From Moesziomyces globuligerus (taxonomy: Eukaryota; Basidiomycota; Ustilaginomycetes; Ustilaginales; Ustilaginaceae): a DNA stretch of 64,000 nucleotides. The position numbers and the translations under genes were made by a program. The notes beneath the pieces were generated by a model. The model saw nothing but the letters and a program-made list of their open reading frames with translations. It was not told the origin of the DNA and did no database searches. The stretch lies in contig JARVLF010000014.1 in the NCBI GenBank assembly GCA_030849465.1, positions 62,001 to 126,000 of the forward strand. The letters run 5' to 3'. Positions 47,975 through 56,575 of this stretch are shown piece after piece; the stretch's first letter is position 1; each line of letters begins with the position of its first letter.

Positions 47975-50258
47975 TCAGTCGTAGTGGATGTCGACCAGCA
48001 CGGCGTCCGATGTGAGGTGAGCCGTGCACCGCGGCTCGACGAGGATCGTCTGCGTCGCATCAACCAGGATGGCCGGTCCGTGCACCTGATCGCCCCTCTC
48101 GAGCTCGTCGAGCCTGCGCACGGGCGTCTCGAGTCTGCCTTGGCCGTCAAAGTAGACCTTGCGCACGACCATCGGTTCGGCCATCTGTCGCTTCGGCGGC
48201 GGGTCGGCCTGGAGCTCTCTGAACTCGTGCAGCACCGTCTTGCCCAACGTGTCGTACGACTTTCCTACGCCGCGGATGCGGATATCGTCGACGATGATCT
48301 GCCTGTCTTGGAGGACGAACCCAAACTCCTGCCTGTACTTGTGCATAAAGACCTGTTCGAACTCCCACTTTTCGCCGGGCTGCGGCGTCATGAGCGCCGT
48401 ATCCGTGCCCGCATAGCGCAGGTTGAGCATCGTCTGCAACACCACCCTCTCGCCCTTGAAGCCTTGTGCTTCGAGCTCGGCGCGCACCTTGGCGCGCAGC
48501 TGCTCCACGCGCCGTTGGATCCTCGCCCGCGCTTCTCCCTCGGCGCCCGTCCAGGTCTCGGAACACGGCTCCTGGTGCTCGAACACGCGGTCCGCCAGCG
48601 CCATGCCGTACGCGCTGAGGATCGACGAGTACTTGTGGATGATCACCGTCTGGATCCCGAGCGACCGCGCCAGCGAGCAAGCATGCTGTCCGCCCGCGCC
48701 GCCAAAGCTCGCCAGGATATGCTTCGAGGCGCTGTAGCCGCGCGCCTCGGTGAGCGCGCGGATCGGGCGGCACATGATCTCGTTGGCCACCCTGATAAAG
48801 CCCTGCGCGACCTCGTCGACGCTCAGCGCGTCGCCCTTGGTGTTGCGGTTGATCTCGTCGGTCAACTCCTGGAACGCGCGGCGGCTCGCCTCCTCGTCCA
48901 AGCCCTCGTTCTCGTGCGCGCCAAAGATCTTGGGGAACATCTCGACGGCCAGCCTGCCCGTGACCAGATTGGCGTCCGTGATCGCCAGAGGCCCGCCCTT
49001 GCGATAGCACGTCGGCCCGGGATGCGCCGATGCCGACTCGGGCCCGACAGCAAAGAGGCCGTTGCGGAAGAACAGTCGGCTACTACCACCACTGGCGACC
49101 GTGTTGACGTCGAGCTGTGGACTCTGGATGGTGATTCCGTCGAGGGTTGTCTCGAATACCTGCTCGTACTGGCCATCGTACCGGCTGACATCGGTCGAGG
49201 TGCCGCCCATGTCGAAGCCGATGATGGGACGCTTGTCCTTCTGATCGTAGCTCGTCAAAGCCATGCCAACGACGCCACCCGCAGGACCCGAGATGATCGA
49301 CTTGAGGCCGGAAAAGTGGTCGACAGAGGTGAGACCGCCGTCGGACATCATGAACTCGACCTTGGTGCCGGCTCGTCCCGAGCGCAGCGTCGGCTCGAAG
49401 CCCGAGAAGAAGCCGTCGATGTAGGCCTGAAGCACGGGCGTGAGGTAGGCATCGGCTGTGGCAGACGTGGCGCGCGGGACCATCTTGATCATGGGCATGA
49501 GCTGGCTGGAGCAGCTGACGGTCTCGAAGCCGATGTCGAGCGCGATGCGGCGAATGATGTTCTCGTGTACGGGGTAGGTATAGCTGTGCATGAGCACGAC
49601 GGCAAGCGAGCGGTAGCCATGCTCGTGGTAGAGAGCATGCAGCTGACGTCTCAGCAGCTCCTCGTCGGGCTTCTTGAGGATAGCCACCGCCTCGCCCGAG
49701 ACGCCCCGGACGATCTCAGGTGCACCGGTGGGACGCCCATCCTCGTCATATGAGCTGGGAGGCTGGTCCGTGCCGGCATAGGGTCGAGTGATGGCTGCAC
49801 TGTGCGGATCATCGCCATCAGCATTGGGGTCGAACTGCACAGCATTGCGGGTTGCGTGGGGGTCCGAGGTGTAGCCGACGAGGGTGACGCGTTCGTCGAC
49901 TTGGAGCACGCCGCTGTAGAGGACCTCGGGCTTCTTTATGGCGAGGTCGAAGATGCTGGGTCTGCTCTGGTTGCCGATCTGAACGAGGTCTTTGAAGCCC
50001 TTGGTGATGACGAGTGCGTGGCGCTCGCCCTTGCGCTCGAGCAGCGCATTGGTGGCGACGGTGGTGGAGAGGCGGATGTAGTCGATGTCGGAGGTGTCGA
50101 TCTTCTGGCCGCGCGGGATGGATTTGTTGTAGGCGCGCTCGAGGATGCGACGAACTCCCTCGGTGGGCGCGTCCTTGTAGTTCGAGGGGTCATGCGAGAG
50201 GAGCTTGATGACAATGTCCGTGGGGGTGCCGCCGGGCCGAGAGGGAGGAATGCGACCG

Positions 50259-50290
<32 letters not shown>

Positions 50291-50314
50291 GGCAATCTGG
50301 ATGCGATTCCACAT
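47975..50314 (-). CDS. Hydantoinase A / 5-oxoprolinase N-terminal half protein
   Basis: 779 aa. It opens with IQIAIDRGGTFTDCLGRIP, the actin-like ATP-binding start of HyuA/5-oxoprolinase. It continues with RLSTTVATNALLERKGERHA, GFDMGGTSTDVSRYDGQYEQ and FGGAGGQHACSLARSLGI, and ends in GPAILVDATQTILVEP plus about 20 residues before TGA. 5-oxoprolinase normally has a HyuB half fused after this point (about 1270 aa in total) and opens 5-oxoproline to glutamate with ATP in the gamma-glutamyl cycle. Here the frame stops at the HyuA boundary, and the kinase gene ends only 122 bases further, so no HyuB lies downstream. It could be a truncated oxoprolinase or a stand-alone HyuA working with a separate HyuB elsewhere. 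The ATG at 50314 starts the conserved protein; the open frame further upstream looks like leader. Confidence 0.85.
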
Positions 50315-50797
50315 GGCGACAAGTGAGATGAGGGTGTGAAGCGACCAGGCTGAGCGTGCTGGCCAAAGAAAGACAGATGTCTTTGACGCGGCTGCGTGAT
50401 GGGCGGAGAAGCCGACGCCATCACTCGCCGTGTCGCCGACCAAGATGCCGAGCAATTCGCACGAGCTCAGCATGTTGCTTCGTCGGCTGTAACATGCTCG
50501 GATGAGTAAAAGGGGAGCCGCACGAGTGGGTTTGAAATCGGCGGTGCCGATGGCTTCGTGATCTGGCGCCGGTGTGCGATTCGAGGCGGCGTGCGCACGG
50601 CCAGTCGGCACGGCCAGTCGGCTTGGCAGAAGGAGAGCAAAGGCCAGAGAGAAAGCACCGACTGGAAGCAATCAACTCTGGCCGAGCTTGGGGTGTTGCT
50701 GCTGCTGCCTGTCGCTTCTCATCACCATCTCGCCGACTAGATCTTTACTCCGCCGCCACGCTCGCAAACAAAGCGATCCATCTCCGAAGCGGACACC
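50315..50797. promoter_or_regulatory. Divergent promoter of the HyuA-like gene and MKT1
   Basis: 483 bases between divergent starts. No TATA box or repeat seen. Confidence 0.5.
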
Positions 50798-53200
50798 ATG
50801 ATCCGCGGCCTGCAGGCGTATCTTCATGACCGCGGTCTCACCCAGACCTGCCCGCTCTCGGCGCTCAAGGACACGCGTCTCGGCATCGATGTCTCCTACT
50901 ACCTCAAACAGCTCCTCTCCTCGCCGTCCACATCCGAGCCTCTCGTCGCCGCACTAGGAGGTGCTCCCATCGCGCTCATCTCTCATATCGAAAACGACCT
51001 CCGTGCCCTCGAAAAGGCGCGCATCAAGCCCGTCTTTGTCCTCAACGGCATCCCCCCCAACAAGCGTTCGCGTCCCTTCTCCTACGAGGACCCCAAGGTC
51101 AAGCAGCGACATCGCGCGTGGGAGGCATACGAGAACGGCGATGTCGACGCCACGCACTCGCTCCTCTCCGCCAGCAACTCGCTCCACCACCCCGACCTCT
51201 ACCGCCTCATCCTCCGCGCCTTCCGCCATAGAAACGTCGAGTTCCTCATCGCTCCCTACCTCGCTTCCGGTCAGCTCGTCTCGCTCGAGCGTCACTCCAA
51301 GGCATATGTGCACTCCATCTACGGCGCCACCGAAACCCTCCTCTTCGACCGCGTCGACCGCCTCATCACTTCGCTCAACCTCGCCGATTCCACCTTCCAG
51401 TTCGTCAGCAAGCAGGCCATCCTCAACGAACTCAGATGCAACGAGGAGCAGTTCCTCGACCTCGGCTTGCTCGCTGGCAGTGACCTGTGCGCCACCTTCC
51501 CCGCGCTTCAGGACTCGAGCTTGGGCGCACCCCCACCGCATGCGGGCGCCCCGCCCAACCTGCGCCAGATCAATGATCTCGTCAAGCAGTACAAGGGCGG
51601 CTACTCGCTCGTCTCCGCGTTCGAAGCGCACCCCACCGTGCAGAAGATCAACTACGTCGACCAGTTCTGCAGGGCGAGGACCACGGTCAAGTTCTGCCTC
51701 GTGCTGTCGGCTGAGGAAGGCCGTGTGTTGCCGCTGCCCCTTGCCACGCCACCGCCACCCGTCGCGCTCGGTTCGGCGCCGCCACACGTCGCGCCCAACG
51801 GAGCCGGACCCGCAGCGGGAGGCGCACCCGTCGGCGCGTCCAACGGCGGCACCCACATCTTGACCGCCGCCGACGTGCCTGTGGATCTGCACGATGTCTT
51901 TTCGCACCGGCTGCCGGACGAGGTCTTCCTGCATCTCTCCCGCGGCCTCGTCGGTGCGCAGGTGCTGGCGAGCCTCACGTCGGGCCATGTGGTCGAGCCA
52001 CCGCCGCTGGACAACGGCGAGACCGAAGACTACCGCCGCTACGTCCGCGAGACGCTCACCGAGACGCCGCAGTCGCCGCGCTGCGTTGCCGTGGCGCTGG
52101 CCGCCTCGGTGCTCAACGGATTCTGGTCGTCGCGCAAGCTCGCGGGCATCTACTACTTTGCGCCCTCGGCCGACCATGCGATCCCACACGACTCGCCCGC
52201 CACGCTCCAGCTCATCAACCGCGTCAACCAGTGGAACGTCTCGAACCGCTTCATCGAGGAGGAGCTGCGCAGGCAGAACTCGTCCACCATCGACCTTGCG
52301 CTGTGCCTCGGCGCAACCACCTCGGACCAGCTCGCGAGTCGCACCAAGACGCCCCGGGTCAAGCTGCCCGACGGATCGACCTCGGCGCTCGAGAAGAAGG
52401 ACGAGATCGTGGCCAACACCATCTGGCGGCTGCTCGAGCTGCGTGGCTTCCTGAACCACGCGCATCTGCATACGCCGTATGCGCGCGCGCTCTACCTCGC
52501 GCTCAGGCAGACCAAGCTCAACGATAAGCTGCAGGAGCCGCTGTATCTGGCGCTCGAGCTGCTGCGCGGCGGCGTGCTGCATGCCAACTACTTTGGCGGC
52601 CGTAGCTACTCTGGTGGACCGTCGTTTGGCACCGACGCCGAAAAGAAGCACATGCTGCTGGTCATGCGCGCCGTATCGCTGCTGCCCATGACCTTCAAGC
52701 CGGCGCAGTGGACCGCGCCGCTCAGCAGGGAGCTGCTTGTCTTCAACTCGTTTGTCAAGGCCACCTCGCGCGCCATGCGCAACCTCACAGAGATGATCAG
52801 CATGTCGCTCCTGCTCCGCGGCGATGCCAGGCGCTCGAGGGACGACTATCTGGACATCTCGCTCTCGTTGCCCTTCCAGACCGACGTCAACACGGGCATG
52901 GGTATTTTGGTCAAGTGCTTCCTCGATGGATTGCTCGCTTTCCACGACGGTCCGGTACGGGAAGAGCAGGCCGACGACGCCGACGTCGTAGAGGCCAAAC
53001 AGAGCGTCCTCGGCATGCTCGACGATACCTTTACCAACGTCAAGCATGTCGGCGCTGAACTCGCACGTGCCTTCCGCTTCTGGACCGCCCTGCTCACCGC
53101 CATCGACACGCTCGACGCCGAGAACGCGATTTCCAAAGACGTCGTCGCCCAGTTCAGAGATGCAGACACGTGGCTCAGGCCCATGGCCAAGCTGCCTTAG
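50798..53200 (+). CDS. MKT1: Mkt1, XPG-fold post-transcriptional regulator
   Basis: 800 aa without introns. The XPG-like N part is MIRGLQAYLHDRGLTQ, LGIDVSYYLKQLL and PVFVLNGIPPNK; the I part is VEFLIAPYLASGQLVSLE, ETLLFDRVDRLIT and LGLLAGSDLCATFP. The nuclease acidic cluster seen in Rad2 (EAEAQ) is missing here, while the GSD stays. The C-terminal two thirds match the Mkt1 N/C domains (EVFLHLSRGLVGAQVLASL, LPMTFKPAQWTAPLSRELLVF, NTGMGILVKCFLDGLL). In yeast Mkt1 binds Pbp1 and controls translation or stability of specific mRNAs (for example HO) in the cytoplasm. It ends near a 4 x 20-bp repeat in its 3' flank. Confidence 0.93.
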   Translation: MIRGLQAYLHDRGLTQTCPLSALKDTRLGIDVSYYLKQLLSSPSTSEPLVAALGGAPIALISHIENDLRALEKARIKPVFVLNGIPPNKRSRPFSYEDPKVKQRHRAWEAYENGDVDATHSLLSASNSLHHPDLYRLILRAFRHRNVEFLIAPYLASGQLVSLERHSKAYVHSIYGATETLLFDRVDRLITSLNLADSTFQFVSKQAILNELRCNEEQFLDLGLLAGSDLCATFPALQDSSLGAPPPHAGAPPNLRQINDLVKQYKGGYSLVSAFEAHPTVQKINYVDQFCRARTTVKFCLVLSAEEGRVLPLPLATPPPPVALGSAPPHVAPNGAGPAAGGAPVGASNGGTHILTAADVPVDLHDVFSHRLPDEVFLHLSRGLVGAQVLASLTSGHVVEPPPLDNGETEDYRRYVRETLTETPQSPRCVAVALAASVLNGFWSSRKLAGIYYFAPSADHAIPHDSPATLQLINRVNQWNVSNRFIEEELRRQNSSTIDLALCLGATTSDQLASRTKTPRVKLPDGSTSALEKKDEIVANTIWRLLELRGFLNHAHLHTPYARALYLALRQTKLNDKLQEPLYLALELLRGGVLHANYFGGRSYSGGPSFGTDAEKKHMLLVMRAVSLLPMTFKPAQWTAPLSRELLVFNSFVKATSRAMRNLTEMISMSLLLRGDARRSRDDYLDISLSLPFQTDVNTGMGILVKCFLDGLLAFHDGPVREEQADDADVVEAKQSVLGMLDDTFTNVKHVGAELARAFRFWTALLTAIDTLDAENAISKDVVAQFRDADTWLRPMAKLP

Positions 53201-53261
53201 CGCAATGCAAGCGTGCATGCTACAACGTCCGTGCGTGTCTACAATGAGGTATGCGACATGA

Positions 53262-53341
53262 GACCGTGCGTGGTGGGATGGCGCCGAGCGTGGTGAAATG
53301 GGACCGAGCCTGGTGGGATGGGACCGTGCGTGGTGCAGATG
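53262..53341. repeat. Four 20-bp tandem repeats behind MKT1
   Basis: Units like GACCGTGCGTGGTGGGATGG at 53262, 53282, 53302 and 53322, differing by 2-5 bases. They lie between MKT1 and the TATA box of the next gene. Confidence 0.85.
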
Positions 53342-53463
53342 TAATCCCTTGGTTGGTATCAACGAGAGTGCATCAATGGCGTTGGCGCCGGTGTGCTGAG
53401 AAAGGTGGGTTGAAGTCCCCTTTGTTTCGCCGAGACAATAAGATGGTGGAGTGTCTCGAAAGG

Positions 53464-53470
53464 TATAAAA
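53464..53470 (+). promoter_or_regulatory. TATA box of the zinc-knuckle gene
   Basis: TATAAAA 58 bases upstream of the first in-frame ATG (53528) and 32 bases upstream of the first ATG of any frame (53502). Confidence 0.55.
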
Positions 53471-53501
53471 GCACCGCTCTGAGGGGGTGGGTGTGTGTCT
53501 C

Positions 53502-53531
53502 ATGACAACCACCATCATTCCTGCCAGATGA
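53502..53531 (+). other. 9-codon upstream ORF overlapping the main start (ATGA)
   Basis: ATG at 53502 reads nine codons to TGA at 53529-53531, which overlaps the main ATG at 53528 by the ATGA arrangement. If transcription starts upstream of 53502, ribosomes would reach the main start only by leaky scanning or reinitiation. Confidence 0.45.
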
Positions 53532-54682
53532 CGGTGATTGATTTGACGCTCGAAAGCGGCGATGAGGGGGGCGAGAGGGAGGTGATTGAGGTCTCTGACT
53601 CGGATTCCGAGTCGACTCCTGCCTCCTCTGCCAGTCGTGTGTGCGGCTGGACTCGGCAGAGGAGGGAGCACAGCATCGCTTCCGCTGCCCGAAGGTACCG
53701 TCGCCAGGAACTAGGTCCCCGTCGATTGAGCGGTCTCACGATCCCACGTCGGGACCGCGATGTTGCGGACAGCGGTGGGGCCGGGACTCGTGCTTTGCTA
53801 CTGTCTGCCGCCGACTCCATGCTGCCGGAGGGGGCGGAAGTTCTGACGGACCTTCCCACAACCCTCGCCGCCCCAAAGAAGGGACCGGGGATGCGTTCCT
53901 TTGAAATGAAGGCGCTCATCGAAGCGCCTAGCTTCAAAGTGACCGAACTTCCCTTCGATGTCTCCGAGATCACGGCCTTCAACCGCAAGACGTGGACACC
54001 TCTCGCTACGCATCGCTACAAATTCGATTCCGCCGAGCCGCCCATCACAAAGCAAGACCAGGAGGATTGCACCAAAAAGCTCCTGCGCGATCTTCTTCGC
54101 GTCGTCAAGGTCAAGGAATGGCACGGACTCGAGCCCGAAATCACCTATCCGCAGCTTCCCAACGTCGCCCACGCCTTTGTCGACATCACCTTCCGCAACG
54201 CCACCCACCATATTCTCGCTCGCGAGCCTTCACCCAGCCTCAACTGGAAGTACGGCTTCATCAGGCCGTGGCTTCATGCGGCCTATGTCGCACATCCCTA
54301 CTTTATCGTCCAATTCGCCTACCCGCGCGACTATCCGCAAGATCACAAACCGTTTGCGAACAAAGTCGCCGAGGCTCTGCAAGCGTCCGCCTTCGGGAGA
54401 CTCGGCATGGTGGTAGCGGGCTGGGTGCTGCCGAAAGGCTTCCCGCATTCGCCCGACTTTGTCCCAACCCGAGGAGAGCGCGAAGAAAGCCCCGAATTCA
54501 TCCTACTGCTCAAGTCAAGCGCACAGGAAAGACCCGACGTCACCTTGCCTGCATATCTACCGGTCGGGCCCGACCACGTCAAGATCTTTTGGGATGGACG
54601 ACCGAAGCTTTGCGACTACTGCAAGAGCGCTACGGATGGACACCTAGCCGATGAGTGCCAGAGAAGACCCGCGAGGGAATGA
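53528..54682 (+). CDS. Zinc-knuckle protein with SUMO-interacting-like motifs
   Basis: 384 aa. The N-terminus carries two acidic hydrophobic motifs (TVIDLTLESGDE and EVIEVSDSDSE) that look like SUMO-interacting motifs. After a basic Ser-rich linker, a folded part with many aromatic residues covers about 125-330 (FVDITFRNATHHILAR, LNWKYGFIRPWLHAAY, ASAFGRLGMVVAGWVLP). Near the C-terminus DHVKIFWDGRPKLCDYCKS...GHLADEC has a C-X2-C-X6-H-X4-C pattern, a spaced CCHC knuckle. A domain followed by a trailing knuckle resembles the gag-like ORF1 of LINE elements, so a domesticated retroelement-derived protein is possible. No reverse transcriptase lies near. Function unknown. The GTG upstream at 53495 in the same frame is not used as a start. 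Confidence 0.65.
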   Translation: MTVIDLTLESGDEGGEREVIEVSDSDSESTPASSASRVCGWTRQRREHSIASAARRYRRQELGPRRLSGLTIPRRDRDVADSGGAGTRALLLSAADSMLPEGAEVLTDLPTTLAAPKKGPGMRSFEMKALIEAPSFKVTELPFDVSEITAFNRKTWTPLATHRYKFDSAEPPITKQDQEDCTKKLLRDLLRVVKVKEWHGLEPEITYPQLPNVAHAFVDITFRNATHHILAREPSPSLNWKYGFIRPWLHAAYVAHPYFIVQFAYPRDYPQDHKPFANKVAEALQASAFGRLGMVVAGWVLPKGFPHSPDFVPTRGEREESPEFILLLKSSAQERPDVTLPAYLPVGPDHVKIFWDGRPKLCDYCKSATDGHLADECQRRPARE

Positions 54683-55522
54683 ATGGCTGCGGCTGCACAC
54701 AATAGATCACCTTGCTAGACTGGGCTCAGTGCATTCACTCAAGTTCACATCTCTCTACGACCCGACAGACAACTAGCGTGCCGAGAAACGTCCGGAAAGG
54801 GCGGGAGACAGGCAGCTGCGGCGGATACCAGTCAGCATCCTTGCCAGACCCAACCAGACTTTGCCAAAATTGTGATGATTGGCGATGTCGCAGCAAGACA
54901 CTTGACTGGTCGGATGCGTCACTTGAGCTGAAACAGGAGCCTGGCTCTCCCTCCCGACTTGGGCAGAGGGGACTTGTGCGGGCGGGAGCACATCGTTCTC
55001 CTGCAACATTCAGAGGGCCGTGGGTGCGTTGGTTAGTCATGCGGCGGGGCCGTGTGCTGGTCTCGTCGACTTTCAACGAAAGCTGGCTAAGGCAAGCGCC
55101 CTCCACCTTCGGATGCAGTGACTGGATCAGTCACCTTGTGACTGCGCCGTTGCAGCCATTTGGCTTCTCAGCCGTTTGGCTTCTCGACCGCACATCGCTC
55201 CCGCTGGCGCGCATGTGCCGATCGGCTCTCCCGAATCGCATTGATTGGCCAAGGCTCAGTCGACAGTGCGCTTCTGCCTGTATCGAGACTTGCAACGACG
55301 AGCGAACGAGTGGAAGAGCAGTTGTCCGTGGCCTTATAAATCCGTGGTCCCCATCAAGCTAGCTTTGCTCCCCCCTCCATCTTCAGACTCGACAATTTGA
55401 CGCTGCTCAGCCAGAAGCGACGTCTCATATTCCTCTACTAGGCTCGCGTACCCTCGCCATCGCCATCGCGCAAAGTTACACCGTTCTCTACCCCGCTTGT
55501 CGCTGCGCCAGCTTCCCCGACA
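54683..55522. other. Intergenic between the two unrecognised genes
   Basis: 840 bases. A 216-codon ORF (54712-55362) has no protein-like composition and spans the TATA box, so it was not called. Otherwise it holds the promoter of the 55523 gene. Confidence 0.5.
55335..55340 (+). promoter_or_regulatory. TATA box of the 55523 gene
   Basis: TATAAA about 180 bases upstream of the ATG, leaving a leader of about 150 bases. Confidence 0.5.
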
Positions 55523-56458
55523 ATGGCAAAGAAGCGCTCTGGCAATACGCGACACAGCCCTCTGAAAGATCAGGGCACGTCGACAGCCCAAGAGGTGAAA
55601 GATTCGTCCAAGGCCGCTGTTCGAAAAAACACCTCTGCTCCAGATGCGGGGCAGGGTAGGCGCCGCAACGCAGTGGCGGACTTCTCGGAATTCTTTGAAA
55701 GGACCAAGAAGAAGATCCAGGACCTCGAGGCTGCCGCAAATCACATTTACGTCCCGACGTACTCGTCGATCTGCCTGCAGCATTCAAAGCTCGCATGCGA
55801 TGACTTCATCGGATACCTCGCCGCACAAGAGGTGCGGCTGCAAGCCTGCAAGGAACAGTCAGATGAGGAGTTTACACGTGTCGAAGCCAGAATCCTGGCC
55901 GAGATCGAATCAGGCCACCCGTCAGACGCCCTCGTCACGACACTCAAAGACCCGAGAACGTGGGTAGAGTACCTGCACTTCTTCACGCAACCGGAACCAG
56001 AGTCGGACCCCAACTCGGGCTCGGCCAAAGGCGACGAGGAGACATCGGAGCACACGACCGATCAGGGTCGCACTGGGTCTGGCAGAGGAGAAGCCTCTTC
56101 TGCTCAGATGCCGACCTCCCTGCTTGCTCAAAGTCAAGCGCACATGACCGGCGGGGCTCACACACGCCTCTTCTGTATCAGCGCTCTCCCTCCGCGTAGG
56201 CGCTCCACCTTCTATGAGAGCTTAGACGACGAGGACGAAGCCGTCGCCTACTCGAGGCTCGATGGCGAGGAGCCGGTCTTCAGAGACATCTTTCATTGGA
56301 CGCCGGACCCCTACCCCCTGCCGCGCTGCACGATGAAAACGCGAAGGATGGACAACATTCTCCGACACCTCGACATTTGCAAGGTGCGCGTCATCAGCGC
56401 CGACTTTCGCTCGGAGGTGCTGAGGATCAACCGCAACTTGGCGCGCCAGGGTCTGTGA
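55523..56458 (+). CDS. Unrecognised 311-aa charged protein
   Basis: ATG at 55523 to TGA at 56456-56458. The N-terminus is basic (MAKKRSGNTRH) and could be nuclear. A helical, partly coiled section lies at about 55-145 (FSEFFERTKKKIQDLEAAAN, EVRLQACKEQSDEEFTRVEA). A Ser/Gly/Glu-rich linker follows, then RLFCISALPPRRRSTFYESL, HWTPDPYPLPRCTMKTRRMD and a charged helical end (DFRSEVLRINRNLARQGL). I recognise no family. It is tail-to-tail with the RING gene (117 bases apart) and next to the zinc-knuckle gene, the other gene in this stretch without clear homology. Confidence 0.65.
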   Translation: MAKKRSGNTRHSPLKDQGTSTAQEVKDSSKAAVRKNTSAPDAGQGRRRNAVADFSEFFERTKKKIQDLEAAANHIYVPTYSSICLQHSKLACDDFIGYLAAQEVRLQACKEQSDEEFTRVEARILAEIESGHPSDALVTTLKDPRTWVEYLHFFTQPEPESDPNSGSAKGDEETSEHTTDQGRTGSGRGEASSAQMPTSLLAQSQAHMTGGAHTRLFCISALPPRRRSTFYESLDDEDEAVAYSRLDGEEPVFRDIFHWTPDPYPLPRCTMKTRRMDNILRHLDICKVRVISADFRSEVLRINRNLARQGL

Positions 56459-56575
56459 GCGACCAACAGCGTCCAACGCAAGCATTGCATCGGCGACGAC
56501 ACAGTCACGACGACACGTCGGCCATCGACACATGAATGATGAAAGAAATGCGAATTGCGCGAGTCGCCACGTGCA

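Larger units (their letters stand above)
53201..53527. promoter_or_regulatory. Promoter region of the zinc-knuckle gene
   Basis: 327 bases holding the 20-bp repeats, a TATAAAA at 53464 and a short upstream ORF. Confidence 0.6.

Noticed and set aside
50954..53671. 905-codon ORF antisense to MKT1
   Set aside because: GC3 bias leaves the antisense frame open; the sense protein is clearly Mkt1.
54712..55362. 216-codon plus ORF between the two unrecognised genes
   Set aside because: Overlaps the TATA box of the next gene and has no protein-like features.
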